A stretch of DNA of 64,000 bases from Pseudomonas hygromyciniae (GCF_016925675.1 NZ_CP070506.1:3036501-3100500), one strand, 5' to 3'; positions 43,226 through 52,672 are shown, numbered from the stretch's first letter. Notes: generated by a model from the letters alone, not told the origin. Numbers and translations: made by a program.

Positions 43226-44210
43226 ATGACTCGAGCCGCGCGAATCACCGACCCCTCCTATGAATTGATGGACGACCACAATGGCCTGTCCATCATCTAT
43301 CGCCAGCACGGTTTCCCCTGCCCGCTGGTGCGCTGGCATTTCCATAAGGAATACGAGCTGCACCTGATTATTGCCAGCTGCGGCAAAGTGTTTATTGGCG
43401 ACTACATCGGCAACTTCTATCCCGAAAGCCTGTTCCTCACCGGGCCCAACCTGCCCCATAACTGGATCAGCCAGGTGGCCGAAGATGAGGTGGTGCCCAA
43501 GCGCGACATGCTGGTGAACTTTACCGACGAGTTGTTTGATAGCGCGGTTCCGGTCTTCCAGTGAGCTCAAGGCTGTGGCGCCGCTGCTGGAGCGGGCGAA
43601 GTACGGCATCGAGTTTCGCTGCAAGCACACCATCGCCCAGGCCATGACGCTGATGCAGCAGATCGAAAACGCGCGCGGCGTGGCGCGGCTAGGGCACTTT
43701 TTTATCCTGCTGGAAGTGTTGAGTGCCTGTGAGGATTACCAGTTGCTGTCTGGGGTGACCACGCCGCAGTTGGCCGATGAGCACAGCATCGACCGCACCA
43801 ACCGCGCGGTGGACTATATCTTCGCCCACTACGGCCGGGAGTTGCCCCTGGAAGAAGTGGCCGACCATCTAGGAATGAAGCCGACGTACTTTTCCAGGGT
43901 GTTCAAACAGGCGACCGGGCGTACTTTCATCGAGTTCGTCAACCGCCTGCGCATCAGTAAATCCTGTGAGCTGCTGGCCGATGGTGACAAGGCCGTCACC
44001 GATGTGTGCTTTGAATCGGGTTTCAACAATATCTCCAACTTCAACCGGCGCTTTCAGCAACTCAAGGGCATGACACCTTCCCATTATCGGCGCCTGGCGG
44101 TCCAGCGGCTCACAGAGCAGAACCTGTCCAAAATACACGCCCCAAACGATTTCTTACAGATCACGCAGGCATTTCACTCTCCGATACAGGAACGATCAGC
44201 GAAGCCTTGA
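43226..44210 (+). CDS. mtlR: AraC-family activator of the mannitol operon (frame break)
   Basis: About 327 residues after removing one base near 43555-43562 (joins DELFDSAVPVF to ELKAVAPLLERAKYGIEF). N-terminal cupin sensor (RWHFHKEYELHLIIASCGKVFIGDYIGNFYPESLFLTGPNLPHNW), C-terminal double HTH (LPLEEVADHLGMKPTYFSRVFKQATGRTF and AVTDVCFESGFNNISNFNRRFQQLKGMTPSHYRR). MtlR activates mtlEFGKDYZ in P. fluorescens on mannitol, sorbitol or arabitol. Normally it lies next to mtlE; here 5.3 kb with the toxin gene separates them. Confidence 0.88.
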
Positions 44211-44600
44211 CCACGTATCTAAGTACCTCGCTCGCCTAACCGACGGGGTATTTATGAAATGACCTGGTAGGAGGCAGCCCCATGATCAGCATTAATCCGT
44301 CATACATCCCCCCCTCTTCTCCCCCCGAACAAACTAAACCCACTTCCCGGCAATACCGATTCAGTGACGCCCCAAACTATCCAAGCCCTTTATAAGGGGC
44401 ACAAGGATGTCCAGGCTTTTCCTGCGCCCTCAAACCGAGTAATACCCAACGCTGGATAGTACCGAGAGAGGCACTATTGCAGGCGCAAGCACAGATATGA
44501 TTAGAGAGAAACTCGACTTCACTGATTAAACAAAACGCCTGTTTCAAACTTTGATTATTTCACCCTTATCATTATTTCCCTTCAATGGTAGTTACTACTC
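44211..44600. other. A+T-richer gap between mtlR and the large toxin gene
   Basis: 390 bp, visibly richer in A and T than the flanking mtl genes. It contains the short reading frame at 44282-44395 and no other gene I can support. No clear -35/-10 pair or strong ribosome site precedes the toxin ATG at 44601. Confidence 0.6.
44282..44395 (+). CDS. 37-codon reading frame with strong ribosome site
   Basis: ATG preceded by AGGAGG with a 7-base spacer. The 37 residues begin MISINPSYIPPSSPPEQ, rich in Pro and Ser, and end at TAA. It resembles the opening of the large toxin-like proteins (Ser/Pro/Thr-rich N-termini), so it may be the stump of an older toxin gene, a leader peptide for the 44601 gene, or chance. 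The strong ribosome site contrasts with the weak one of the gene that follows. Confidence 0.35.
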   Translation: MISINPSYIPPSSPPEQTKPTSRQYRFSDAPNYPSPL

Positions 44601-47600
44601 ATGAAAGTCGAATCATTGCGTACGCCCGTAACTTCCCCTATTGCAAATACCACCGACTCTGCGTTTGAAAATACCGCTCCTGGGTTAATACGTGTCAAAC
44701 GTACGAATCAGGCAATAACCCAAGAGAACAAAAAACTTGCCACCGAACTCATCAGGTCGGGCGACGCGACGCTCGCTTACCAACTCAATGCTGCATTAAT
44801 GGAACAAATCCTCGCTAGCCCCGCCGACGGGGAAGCAAAGCCAGCTGGCAAAACGGTGTCGAATATTCCACCCTTATCCACATTCGGTATGGCCTGGAGT
44901 CAGCTTACCCAAGCCATTCAAAGCGAGCCATTTGCGACTTTCGCCAGGGTACACAAGATCGAGCCAGGCACCCTACGGCTGAACACTCGCGATGGATGGA
45001 CGCTTGATTGTATTGCAGACGGAAAACCTGCCTCTTTTTCGCAATACACGCCTGGCTGGTGGAAGGCTACCGCAGCAGTGACAGAGGCCGCTCGGGCGCT
45101 TACCCCGACACTCAAGCTGGACGTTGAATACACCGGCGCAACTAGTGCGCCCGCAGAGGTGATTGGTGATTTCTATGCCGCACGCAACAACGGCACGCAA
45201 GCCGATAAGCTTTATCTAATCGCCCTGCAGAACCAGCATGGCTCGTTCGACGCTCTGCGCGAACCGGACTCCACAGCGCCTGCGTTCAACCGTCCCACAC
45301 ATTTGCCGGTCCGCCAGCAGCAAGAAAAGGCAATAGAGGCGTTATCTGCAAAAGTTGCAGCCGATCCACAACGGTTTTCACTCGCCGCCCCCAATCCAAA
45401 GTCGTCAGTTGAGGAAGCCGACTTGGCGTTAGCACGGTTGTACGGGAGAGCCGCACTTAGCCTCAGACCGGAAATGGGGCACCTGGGTAATGCACCGCGC
45501 GCGACTTTGTCGGTGTCTGAAATACCTGAACACTCAACACTTGGGCAAACCCTGCGCAACTCAACGCAGCCGCGTGGTAAAGACACCCGACTGACACTCG
45601 ACTGGATCGGTAGGTTCTATGGCGAACCGGCCAGCGATGGCACATTGGAAGGCGCGCTCAAACATACCTCATCACTCACACGCCAAGGCTTTCACGCGTT
45701 GAGCAAAGCCGATCCGCCAACTGATAAACGCTCCGTTGCGGTCCGACGACGGCAAGATGCCGCTATCCAACGGCTCGCCAACCCCGTCTTACCCACTGAC
45801 AAACCAGCCCAGGCCATTAATCCTATGGCCGATCTCGCACGCAGCCAGTTTAGCCGTGAGCCTACGTTGCATTCGGTGACCTCCCAATTGGTCAGCGACA
45901 GGATAAAAGCGATAGCTCCTGGACTGGATGTCGACGCCAACCAGATCGCCATTGCCACACCCGACCCGCAACATCCAGGGCAGTTCAAGAAAACGCAACT
46001 GATGACACTGGTCATGGACTACCTGGCTGGCGGCCCTGCACCCGACTTCACCAATGGCCATCGAGCGTTTGATACCCGCCCGAACCTGCTGGAGCATACA
46101 GGCAACGATACTGGCGTCCCACTGAGCCTGGATTTACCGGCACTCAGCGCGGCACTGCGCGCACTGCCAACCCAACTGAACGAGGCGTTAACCGTCGATT
46201 CACAAGCCTATTGGAATAAACCGGCCTTCAGTACCCCAACTGCTAATGGCACCGCCTTTCCCGGCAGCCACCGTGACTTGATTAGCAGCATATTGCGTAG
46301 CAACCTGCAGCAAGCTGGCCTGAAGCAACCTGGCCTGGATGATGAACAACGTAAAACCGTGGCCATGGTCACGATGCGTCCGAACGGTTCGACGCGCGCC
46401 CTCCCCCTTGACCCCACAAACTCTGGCGCCGACGTCTATGCCGCCCCTGGCCCCATACCGAACATACTGATTCATCGCTACTTGTCGCAACCCCACCGCG
46501 AGATACTCCTGTTAGTGGAACCCAGCGGAAAAATCACCGCTTATAACGCCTGGGACGACCTACCGTACGCAAGACGGAACCTGACAATTCAAAACGGCAA
46601 TACCTTCGATGCGCAGGCCGACGCTCTTATCAAACAGCATCAAGGGAACAGCTTGTCCGCCGCCCCACCGCTATATGACGACAAATCTAAAACCAAGCTG
46701 CCCGATTGGATGAGTAAAGCCGGCGACGCACAACGTTTTGTGTTCCATGAACTCAGCCTCGAGTTAGCTAACTTCCTGCTATTGAACAAGGGACAAACGT
46801 ACAACAGCGATATCAAGGACATCCGCACCTTCGCAGAGGAGAAGTTCGACAGGTTGCCTAAAAAAAACAAATTAACCCGGTATGCCGCCAATCAACTGGA
46901 GGTGGTCTTCAAAGTGCCCTATGGCGCACCAATGACCGCAGGCTTTATCGATCGCCAGTCAATGAGCCTGACCGACATGATGCTGAAGAACTTGTCGGGG
47001 CTGCCGAATGGCCAGATAGAAGTATTCGCCAAGACAGGGCTCAAGGAAAATGGAGTCGACATAAAAGTCAGGGTTCCCCAGCTGGAAAAAGAGGGAGTGC
47101 TCAAACAAATGATCGACGATCTTGATATCGGCAAAACCTATCCTGCTTTGCTGAAACAAAAGTTGCTCGACGAGCCCGTCAAAACCGCAGAGCGTCAAGC
47201 GCTTTTCGCACAGCAAGTGCCGATCGAACTGCAGATGAAAGCACTGGAGTTGAGCATAAAGGGAACAGCCGGGGTTACCACTACAGGTTTTCGTTTCATC
47301 CAGGAAATACTCAACCCGGGGCCCGCCCCAAGGATGGTTGACGGCAAGGAAATCGTGATCCGTCCGCTGGCTTTTGATAACACGGCCAATGGGAAAATCG
47401 ATGTGGTCGAGGGTGCCTACCTGATCGAACCCAAGGACAGTGCCACCGGCCCCCATATCTTATATCGGCCGTTGATTGCCGATGCACCACTTATGCAGTT
47501 CCCTTCTCGCCAGGCGTTGCTGGAAGCCATACAAAAGAGAGGCAAACTGCAAACCGACACCCTCGCGTGGCTACCTGACGAAAGCACGCGACAGCTTTAC

Positions 47601-49232
47601 CGCGGCAACGGTTTCACACACCCCAACGTAGTGCTGTTCGGTTACAACCTTGGATCTACGAGCCTGAATACAACCATTCCCCTCGCGGTGGATGATCGTC
47701 TGCAGCAAGCGCTGCACGACGGTAAATTGATTGAATACCTGTACACGGCTAACGCTCAGAACTTGATAACACTGGCTAAACAACAATCGACATCCGATGC
47801 AGAAAGCCGCTGGGCGTCCCTGAAAGAGGGTGGGTTTCTATTACTCAATGCTCTACTGCCAGCGATGCGTGGCCCCGGTGCCACACTGGGTGTGCTGCTA
47901 CAAGCTGACGGTATCCTCAACGACGCACACGTCCTGAGCGCTGATGACGTGAAAAACAAAGAGGCGGCCCTAACTGATCTGCTGGTAAACCTTGCGTCTT
48001 TATTGATTCACTTCAAAGTACGCTCATCGAGCGAGCGTGCCCTCGGCGGCTCGACTCGAGCGCCACATAGCACAAGCATGTTAATTGATGAAGTGGCAAC
48101 TACTGCAGCACCGGCAAAAAACCGCATTGTCTTGGGAGGACCGGTGGATATCAAACCGCTGCCTGGTGATATTCAAGTCTTCGTGGATACTTACAAAGGC
48201 GAGCAGCGTCTTAACATCATGGGCCACGCCGAGGAGCCAAGTGGGGACGGGGCATCGCGCATTTTAGGAGAAGATAACAAAAGTTACGCAGCTGAAGATA
48301 TCAACCAGGAATTGCTGGCCCGCGGCATAGACATTCGAAACTACAGCGAGGTACGGCTGTTATCCTGTTATTCCAGCAGTGGCGGTGATCAATCACTTGC
48401 CGCGCAGCTTCAGACGCTCACGGGCGTGCGCGTCAAAGGCTTCCGTAAGGAGATTATCGTAGATTACAAAGGTGTTGACGGTGAAGACCCGTTTTTGATC
48501 TACGAAGATGCATCGAAACGCTATCACCAACAATATCCAGCCCTCAGTGACAGTGATATTCATCTCTTGGCCGAAAAAGAACTGAACCGCAAGCTTGCGG
48601 GGCGTGACCTCGACTTCAACATCAACAAAGATAACGGCACGGAAATTGAAATTAATATAGGCAGCGATGAAAAGCCTGTGCTTTATAGAACACGGGTCGA
48701 TTATCAGCCTCGTACCTTTGGAAATCCGAAAACCAAAACGGCACCGGTGAAACCGATAGAAGTGCTGATGGGCTACTCTCACACCATCGAAAATTCAACC
48801 TCGGTACTATCGACCCGTAGTCTGACAGACTGCTCCGCCCTTGCCGTGCTGACAGACCTAAAAGATGGGGTTTATCAAAAGCGCACATTAATGCACCTGA
48901 CCGGCAGCAACCTGGAGTTTGGCCTGTTCGACGCAAACGCCGCCCAGGCAGTGGATGAGTTGGAGAAGTCATTAGCCAAAGGCGGCAAGGTCATATTCGT
49001 AGGCGGTGTGGACTCTCAATCATCCGTCGGCATGGGGGTCGTATTGGGGCAGGAGGTCCAAGGTAGAAAACCGCTGTTAGAAATACTTAAGAAGCCGGGC
49101 GTGGAGACCATCATCGCCAGCTCACTGGGTGTGGATATCAATCCCGATGGTACTTACAAGCTGATCGAGGGGACCGGTAAGGGCACTTTCACTCAACCCA
49201 TGATCAAAAACGTGTTCGACTTCGCCGAATAA
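44601..49232 (+). CDS. 1543-aa multidomain toxin: DUF6543-like body, caspase-like protease, CheD/CNF-like deamidase-like C-terminus
   Basis: Intact 1543-residue frame. Residues ~1-1130 resemble the dermonecrotic-toxin-type family of pseudomonads (DUF6543-like), e.g. HREILLLVEPSGKITAYNAW and ILYRPLIADAPLMQFPSRQALLEAI. Residues ~1165-1300 look like a clan CD protease of the autoprocessing type: LNIMGHAEE (His1209) and VRLLSCYSSSGG (Cys1256), 47 residues apart, close to the His-Cys spacing in TcdA/TcdB and MARTX protease domains. Residues ~1380-1543 resemble CheD/CNF-type glutamine deamidases: SLTDCSALAVLTDLKDG (Cys1411), LMHLTGSN (His1432), and KVIFVGGVDS like the CheD GGA strand. No signal peptide and no immunity gene. 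Weak ribosome site. Visibly A+T-richer than the mtl genes on both sides. Domain calls are by motif only. Confidence 0.75.
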   Translation: MKVESLRTPVTSPIANTTDSAFENTAPGLIRVKRTNQAITQENKKLATELIRSGDATLAYQLNAALMEQILASPADGEAKPAGKTVSNIPPLSTFGMAWSQLTQAIQSEPFATFARVHKIEPGTLRLNTRDGWTLDCIADGKPASFSQYTPGWWKATAAVTEAARALTPTLKLDVEYTGATSAPAEVIGDFYAARNNGTQADKLYLIALQNQHGSFDALREPDSTAPAFNRPTHLPVRQQQEKAIEALSAKVAADPQRFSLAAPNPKSSVEEADLALARLYGRAALSLRPEMGHLGNAPRATLSVSEIPEHSTLGQTLRNSTQPRGKDTRLTLDWIGRFYGEPASDGTLEGALKHTSSLTRQGFHALSKADPPTDKRSVAVRRRQDAAIQRLANPVLPTDKPAQAINPMADLARSQFSREPTLHSVTSQLVSDRIKAIAPGLDVDANQIAIATPDPQHPGQFKKTQLMTLVMDYLAGGPAPDFTNGHRAFDTRPNLLEHTGNDTGVPLSLDLPALSAALRALPTQLNEALTVDSQAYWNKPAFSTPTANGTAFPGSHRDLISSILRSNLQQAGLKQPGLDDEQRKTVAMVTMRPNGSTRALPLDPTNSGADVYAAPGPIPNILIHRYLSQPHREILLLVEPSGKITAYNAWDDLPYARRNLTIQNGNTFDAQADALIKQHQGNSLSAAPPLYDDKSKTKLPDWMSKAGDAQRFVFHELSLELANFLLLNKGQTYNSDIKDIRTFAEEKFDRLPKKNKLTRYAANQLEVVFKVPYGAPMTAGFIDRQSMSLTDMMLKNLSGLPNGQIEVFAKTGLKENGVDIKVRVPQLEKEGVLKQMIDDLDIGKTYPALLKQKLLDEPVKTAERQALFAQQVPIELQMKALELSIKGTAGVTTTGFRFIQEILNPGPAPRMVDGKEIVIRPLAFDNTANGKIDVVEGAYLIEPKDSATGPHILYRPLIADAPLMQFPSRQALLEAIQKRGKLQTDTLAWLPDESTRQLYRGNGFTHPNVVLFGYNLGSTSLNTTIPLAVDDRLQQALHDGKLIEYLYTANAQNLITLAKQQSTSDAESRWASLKEGGFLLLNALLPAMRGPGATLGVLLQADGILNDAHVLSADDVKNKEAALTDLLVNLASLLIHFKVRSSSERALGGSTRAPHSTSMLIDEVATTAAPAKNRIVLGGPVDIKPLPGDIQVFVDTYKGEQRLNIMGHAEEPSGDGASRILGEDNKSYAAEDINQELLARGIDIRNYSEVRLLSCYSSSGGDQSLAAQLQTLTGVRVKGFRKEIIVDYKGVDGEDPFLIYEDASKRYHQQYPALSDSDIHLLAEKELNRKLAGRDLDFNINKDNGTEIEINIGSDEKPVLYRTRVDYQPRTFGNPKTKTAPVKPIEVLMGYSHTIENSTSVLSTRSLTDCSALAVLTDLKDGVYQKRTLMHLTGSNLEFGLFDANAAQAVDELEKSLAKGGKVIFVGGVDSQSSVGMGVVLGQEVQGRKPLLEILKKPGVETIIASSLGVDINPDGTYKLIEGTGKGTFTQPMIKNVFDFAE

Positions 49233-49251
49233 TTCGCCTAACACCGCAGCT

Positions 49252-49278
49252 GCAGCAGGCAACGGTAACGCCTGCTGC
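49252..49278 (+). terminator. Possible terminator hairpin after the toxin gene
   Basis: Stem GCAGCAGGC / GCCTGCTGC (9 bp, 9-base loop) starting about 20 bp after the stop, followed only by ATTTCC. The short T-tract makes this a weak intrinsic terminator. Confidence 0.45.
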
Positions 49279-49301
49279 ATTTCCAGGTCCCCATCAAGCA
49301 T

Positions 49302-49322
49302 CTCTATTGCTGCGCAATAGAG
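49302..49322. promoter_or_regulatory. Inverted repeat upstream of the mtlE promoter
   Basis: CTCTATTGC-TGC-GCAATAGAG, a perfect 9-bp inverted repeat about 36 bp upstream of the predicted -35. Between it and the -35 are two TCAAG copies in TTCAAGTGCGCTCAAGG. Either could be the operator for MtlR or a second regulator; AraC proteins usually prefer direct repeats. Confidence 0.4.
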
Positions 49323-49357
49323 TGCAAAAAAGTATCAGTTCAAGTGCGCTCAAGGAT

Positions 49358-49386
49358 TTGTCACCACGCCTTTAGAAGGCTGTAAT
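49358..49386 (+). promoter_or_regulatory. Sigma-70-like promoter of mtlE
   Basis: TTGTCA (49358-49363), a 17-bp spacer, and TGTAAT (49381-49386), about 86 bp before the mtlE ATG. Good match and ideal spacing. It lies downstream of the toxin gene, so the mtl operon keeps its own promoter despite the insertion. Confidence 0.6.
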
Positions 49387-49472
49387 CAACGCACACTCTT
49401 CCTGCAGCCATGGAAGACACAACAACAATAACTGTCCTTCTGTAGCCCTTGGGCGCAGAAACGGAGTGCGCG

Positions 49473-50783
49473 ATGACTTTCCCAGCAAAAGCACTGCTTG
49501 CCTGTACCTGCATGACCCTCAGCGCCGCCAGCCTGGGCGCACAGACCCTGACCATTGCCACCGTCAACAACAGCGACATGATCCGCATGCAAAAGCTGTC
49601 GAAAACCTTCGAAGCCGAGCATCCGCAGATCAAGTTGAACTGGGTGGTACTGGAAGAAAACGTCCTGCGTCAACGCCTGACCACCGATATCGCCACCCAG
49701 GGCGGGCAGTTCGATGTGCTGACCATCGGCATGTACGAAGCCGCACTCTGGGGCGCCAAGGGCTGGCTGGAACCGATGAAGGATCTGCCGGCGTCCTACG
49801 ACCTGGACGATGTGTTCCCTTCCGTGCGCGACGGCCTTTCCGTCAAGGGCACGCTGTACGCCCTACCGTTTTATGCAGAAAGCTCCATCACTTACTACCG
49901 TACCGACCTGTTCAAGCAGGCCGGGTTGACCATGCCTGAGCATCCGACCTGGGTGCAGATTGGCGAGTTTGCCGAAAAACTCACCGACAAGAGCAAGGAG
50001 CAATACGGCCTGTGCCTGCGCGGCAAGGCCGGCTGGGGCGAGAACATGGCACTGATCGGCACCCTGGCCAACGGTTATGGCGCACGCTGGTTCGATGAAA
50101 AGTGGCAACCGCAATTCAACGGGCCCGAATGGAAGGATGCACTGAACTTCTACGTCGACAACATGAAGAAATCCGGCCCACCGGGTGCGTCTAGCAATGG
50201 TTTCAATGAAAATCTCGCGCTGTTCAACAGCGGCAAGTGCGCGATCTGGGTAGATGCCAGCGTCGCCGGCTCGTTTGTTACCGACAAGACCCAGAGCAAG
50301 GTCGCCGAGCACGTCGGCTTCACCTTTGCCCCTCAGCAGGTCACCGACAAGGGCACCTCGTGGCTGTATTCCTGGTCCCTGGCGATCCCGACCAGCTCCA
50401 AGGCCAAGGACGCGGCCAAGCTCTTCAGTGCCTGGGCCACTTCCAAGGAGTACGGCGCGCTGGTGGCCAAGACCGACGGTATCGCCAACGTGCCGCCGGG
50501 CACTCGCGCCTCGACCTACAGCGAGGAGTACATGCAGGCCGCGCCCTTTGCCAAGGTCACGCTGGAGTCGTTGAAGGTCGCGGATCCGACCAAGCCAACC
50601 CTCAAGCCGGTACCGTATATCGGTATCCAGTTGGTGACCATTCCTGAGTTCCAGGCGATTGGCACCCAGGTGGGCAAGTTCTTTTCCGGCGCCCTGACCG
50701 GCCAGCAGACAGTGGACCAGGCCCTGGCGGCCGCGCAAACCACCACCGAGCGGGAAATGAAGCGCGCCGGCTATCCCAAATAA
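49473..50783 (+). CDS. mtlE: Mannitol/polyol ABC transporter, periplasmic binding protein
   Basis: 436 residues from ATG 49473 with GGAG 6 bp upstream. Signal peptide MTFPAKALLACTCMTLSAASLGA, cleaved before QTLTIATV. Family 1 sugar-binding protein: GGQFDVLTIGMYEAALWGAKGWLEPM, SITYYRTDLFKQAGL and FNSGKCAIWVDASVAGSF. Captures mannitol, sorbitol and arabitol for MtlFGK. First gene of mtlEFGKDYZ. A REPIN separates it from mtlF. Confidence 0.95.
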   Translation: MTFPAKALLACTCMTLSAASLGAQTLTIATVNNSDMIRMQKLSKTFEAEHPQIKLNWVVLEENVLRQRLTTDIATQGGQFDVLTIGMYEAALWGAKGWLEPMKDLPASYDLDDVFPSVRDGLSVKGTLYALPFYAESSITYYRTDLFKQAGLTMPEHPTWVQIGEFAEKLTDKSKEQYGLCLRGKAGWGENMALIGTLANGYGARWFDEKWQPQFNGPEWKDALNFYVDNMKKSGPPGASSNGFNENLALFNSGKCAIWVDASVAGSFVTDKTQSKVAEHVGFTFAPQQVTDKGTSWLYSWSLAIPTSSKAKDAAKLFSAWATSKEYGALVAKTDGIANVPPGTRASTYSEEYMQAAPFAKVTLESLKVADPTKPTLKPVPYIGIQLVTIPEFQAIGTQVGKFFSGALTGQQTVDQALAAAQTTTEREMKRAGYPK

Positions 50784-50803
50784 CCCAGCCTCACCCCCGT
50801 AAA

Positions 50804-50891
50804 TGTAGGAGCTGGCTTGCCAGCGATAGCGGTCGATCAGTCAACTTTCATCCACTGACAGGCCGCTATCGCAGGCAAGCCAGCTCCCACA
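50804..50891. repeat. REPIN between mtlE and mtlF
   Basis: Inverted arms TGTAGGAGCTGGCTTGCCAGCGATAGCGG and GGCAAGCCAGCTCCCACA. Position after the binding-protein gene matches the E. coli malE-malF REP, known to protect the upstream mRNA. Confidence 0.9.
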
Positions 50892-50943
50892 TTGACTGCA
50901 TTTCAAGGCGGGTTCTGTCTGCCTCCATTGGGTTTTGATTGCC

Positions 50944-51831
50944 ATGAATACGTCTAAAAGCCGCCTGCTCAACCCCGGCTGGTTCCTCGTCAGCCCCTCG
51001 GTGGCCCTGTTGCTGCTGTGGATGATCGTGCCCCTGGGCATGACCCTGTACTTTTCGCTGATCCGCTACAACCTGCTTTACCCCGGCGAAAACCAATTCG
51101 TGGGCCTGGAGAACTTCACCTACTTCATCACCGATTCCGGCTTCCTGCCCGGCGCCACCAACACCCTGTTGCTGGTGGGCAGCGTGCTGCTGATCAGTGT
51201 GGTACTGGGCGTCTTGATCAGCGCCTTGCTGGAGGCCAGCGAGTTTTTCGGTCGCGGGTTGGTAAGGGTGTTGCTGATCTCGCCGTTCTTCATCATGCCC
51301 ACCGTGGGTGCGCTGATCTGGAAGAACCTGATTTTCCACCCGGTGTCCGGCGTGCTGGCGGCGGTGTGGAAGCTGTTTGGCGCGCAGCCGGTGGATTGGC
51401 TGGCGCACTACCCGCTGCTGTCGATCATCATCATTGTGTCCTGGCAATGGCTGCCCTTCGCCATCCTGATCCTGATGACCGCCATGCAGTCCCTGGACCA
51501 GGAACAGAAAGAGGCCGCGCGCCTGGACGGTGCCGGCCCGATTGCGATCTTCTGGCACCTGACCCTGCCGCACCTGGCCCGGCCCATCGCCGTGGTGGTG
51601 ATGATCGAGACGATTTTCCTGCTCTCGGTGTTCGCCGAAATCTTCACCACCACCAACGGCGGCCCCGGCTACGCCTCGACCAACCTCGCCTACCTGATCT
51701 ACAACCAGGCGCTGGTGCAGTTCGACGTGGGCATGGCTTCGGCCGGCGGCTTGATTGCCGTGGTCATTGCCAACATCGCGGCGATCATCCTGGTACGGAT
51801 GCTCGGCAAAAACCTGACTGACAAACCTTGA
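50944..51831 (+). CDS. mtlF: Polyol ABC transporter permease 1
   Basis: 295 residues from ATG 50944 (MNTSKSRLLNPGWFL). Six membrane helices and the cytoplasmic EAA loop (EAARLDGAGPIAIFWHLTLPHLARP) that contacts the ATPase MtlK. MalF/UgpA type. The stop lies 10 bp before mtlG. Confidence 0.94.
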   Translation: MNTSKSRLLNPGWFLVSPSVALLLLWMIVPLGMTLYFSLIRYNLLYPGENQFVGLENFTYFITDSGFLPGATNTLLLVGSVLLISVVLGVLISALLEASEFFGRGLVRVLLISPFFIMPTVGALIWKNLIFHPVSGVLAAVWKLFGAQPVDWLAHYPLLSIIIIVSWQWLPFAILILMTAMQSLDQEQKEAARLDGAGPIAIFWHLTLPHLARPIAVVVMIETIFLLSVFAEIFTTTNGGPGYASTNLAYLIYNQALVQFDVGMASAGGLIAVVIANIAAIILVRMLGKNLTDKP

Positions 51832-51841
51832 GGGCCGCGCC

Positions 51842-52672
51842 ATGACGCTTCAACAATCCCGCCGCCTGCAAAGCCTGTTGCTCGGCACCCTGGCCTGGGC
51901 CATCGCGATCGTGATTTTCTTCCCGATCTTCTGGATGGTACTTACCAGTTTCAAGACCGAAATCGACGCGTTTGCCACGCCGCCGCAGTTCATTTTCACG
52001 CCAACCCTTGAGAACTACCTGCACATCAACGAGCGCAGTAACTACTTCAGCTTCGCCTGGAACTCGGTGGTGATTTCCTTCAGCGCTACCGCCTTGTGCC
52101 TGCTGATTGCAGTGCCGGCGGCCTACTCCATGGCGTTCTACGAAACCCAGCGTACCAAGGGCACGCTGCTGTGGATGCTGTCGACCAAGATGCTGCCCCC
52201 AGTGGGTGTGCTGATGCCGATCTACCTGCTGGCCAAGAGCATGGGGCTGCTGGATACGCGCATCGCGCTGATCATCATCTACACCCTGATCAACCTGCCG
52301 ATTGTGGTGTGGATGGTTTACACCTACTTCAAGGACATTCCCAAGGACATCCTCGAAGCCGCACGCCTGGATGGCGCCACCCTGTGGCAGGAAATGGTGC
52401 GGGTGCTGCTGCCCATCGCCAAGGGCGGCCTGGCTTCCACGGTGTTGCTGTCGCTGATCCTGTGCTGGAACGAAGCGTTCTGGTCGCTGAACCTGACCTC
52501 GTCGAACGCCGCGCCCTTGACCGCGCTGATCGCCTCCTACTCCAGCCCCGAAGGTTTGTTCTGGGCCAAATTGTCCGCCGTCTCGACCCTGGCCTGCGCG
52601 CCGATCCTGATCTTCGGCTGGATCAGCCAGAAGCAGTTGGTGCGCGGTTTGTCCTTTGGCGCAGTGAAATAA
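51842..52672 (+). CDS. mtlG: Polyol ABC transporter permease 2
   Basis: 276 residues. Six helices with the EAA loop EAARLDGATLWQEMVRVLLPIAKGGL; MalG/UgpE type. Start ATG closely spaced after mtlF. Pairs with MtlF to form the membrane channel. Confidence 0.94.
   Translation: MTLQQSRRLQSLLLGTLAWAIAIVIFFPIFWMVLTSFKTEIDAFATPPQFIFTPTLENYLHINERSNYFSFAWNSVVISFSATALCLLIAVPAAYSMAFYETQRTKGTLLWMLSTKMLPPVGVLMPIYLLAKSMGLLDTRIALIIIYTLINLPIVVWMVYTYFKDIPKDILEAARLDGATLWQEMVRVLLPIAKGGLASTVLLSLILCWNEAFWSLNLTSSNAAPLTALIASYSSPEGLFWAKLSAVSTLACAPILIFGWISQKQLVRGLSFGAVK

Noticed and set aside
44601..49232. RHS, FHA/two-partner or MARTX toxin
   Set aside because: No YD repeats, haemagglutination domain or GD-rich RTX nonapeptides are visible.
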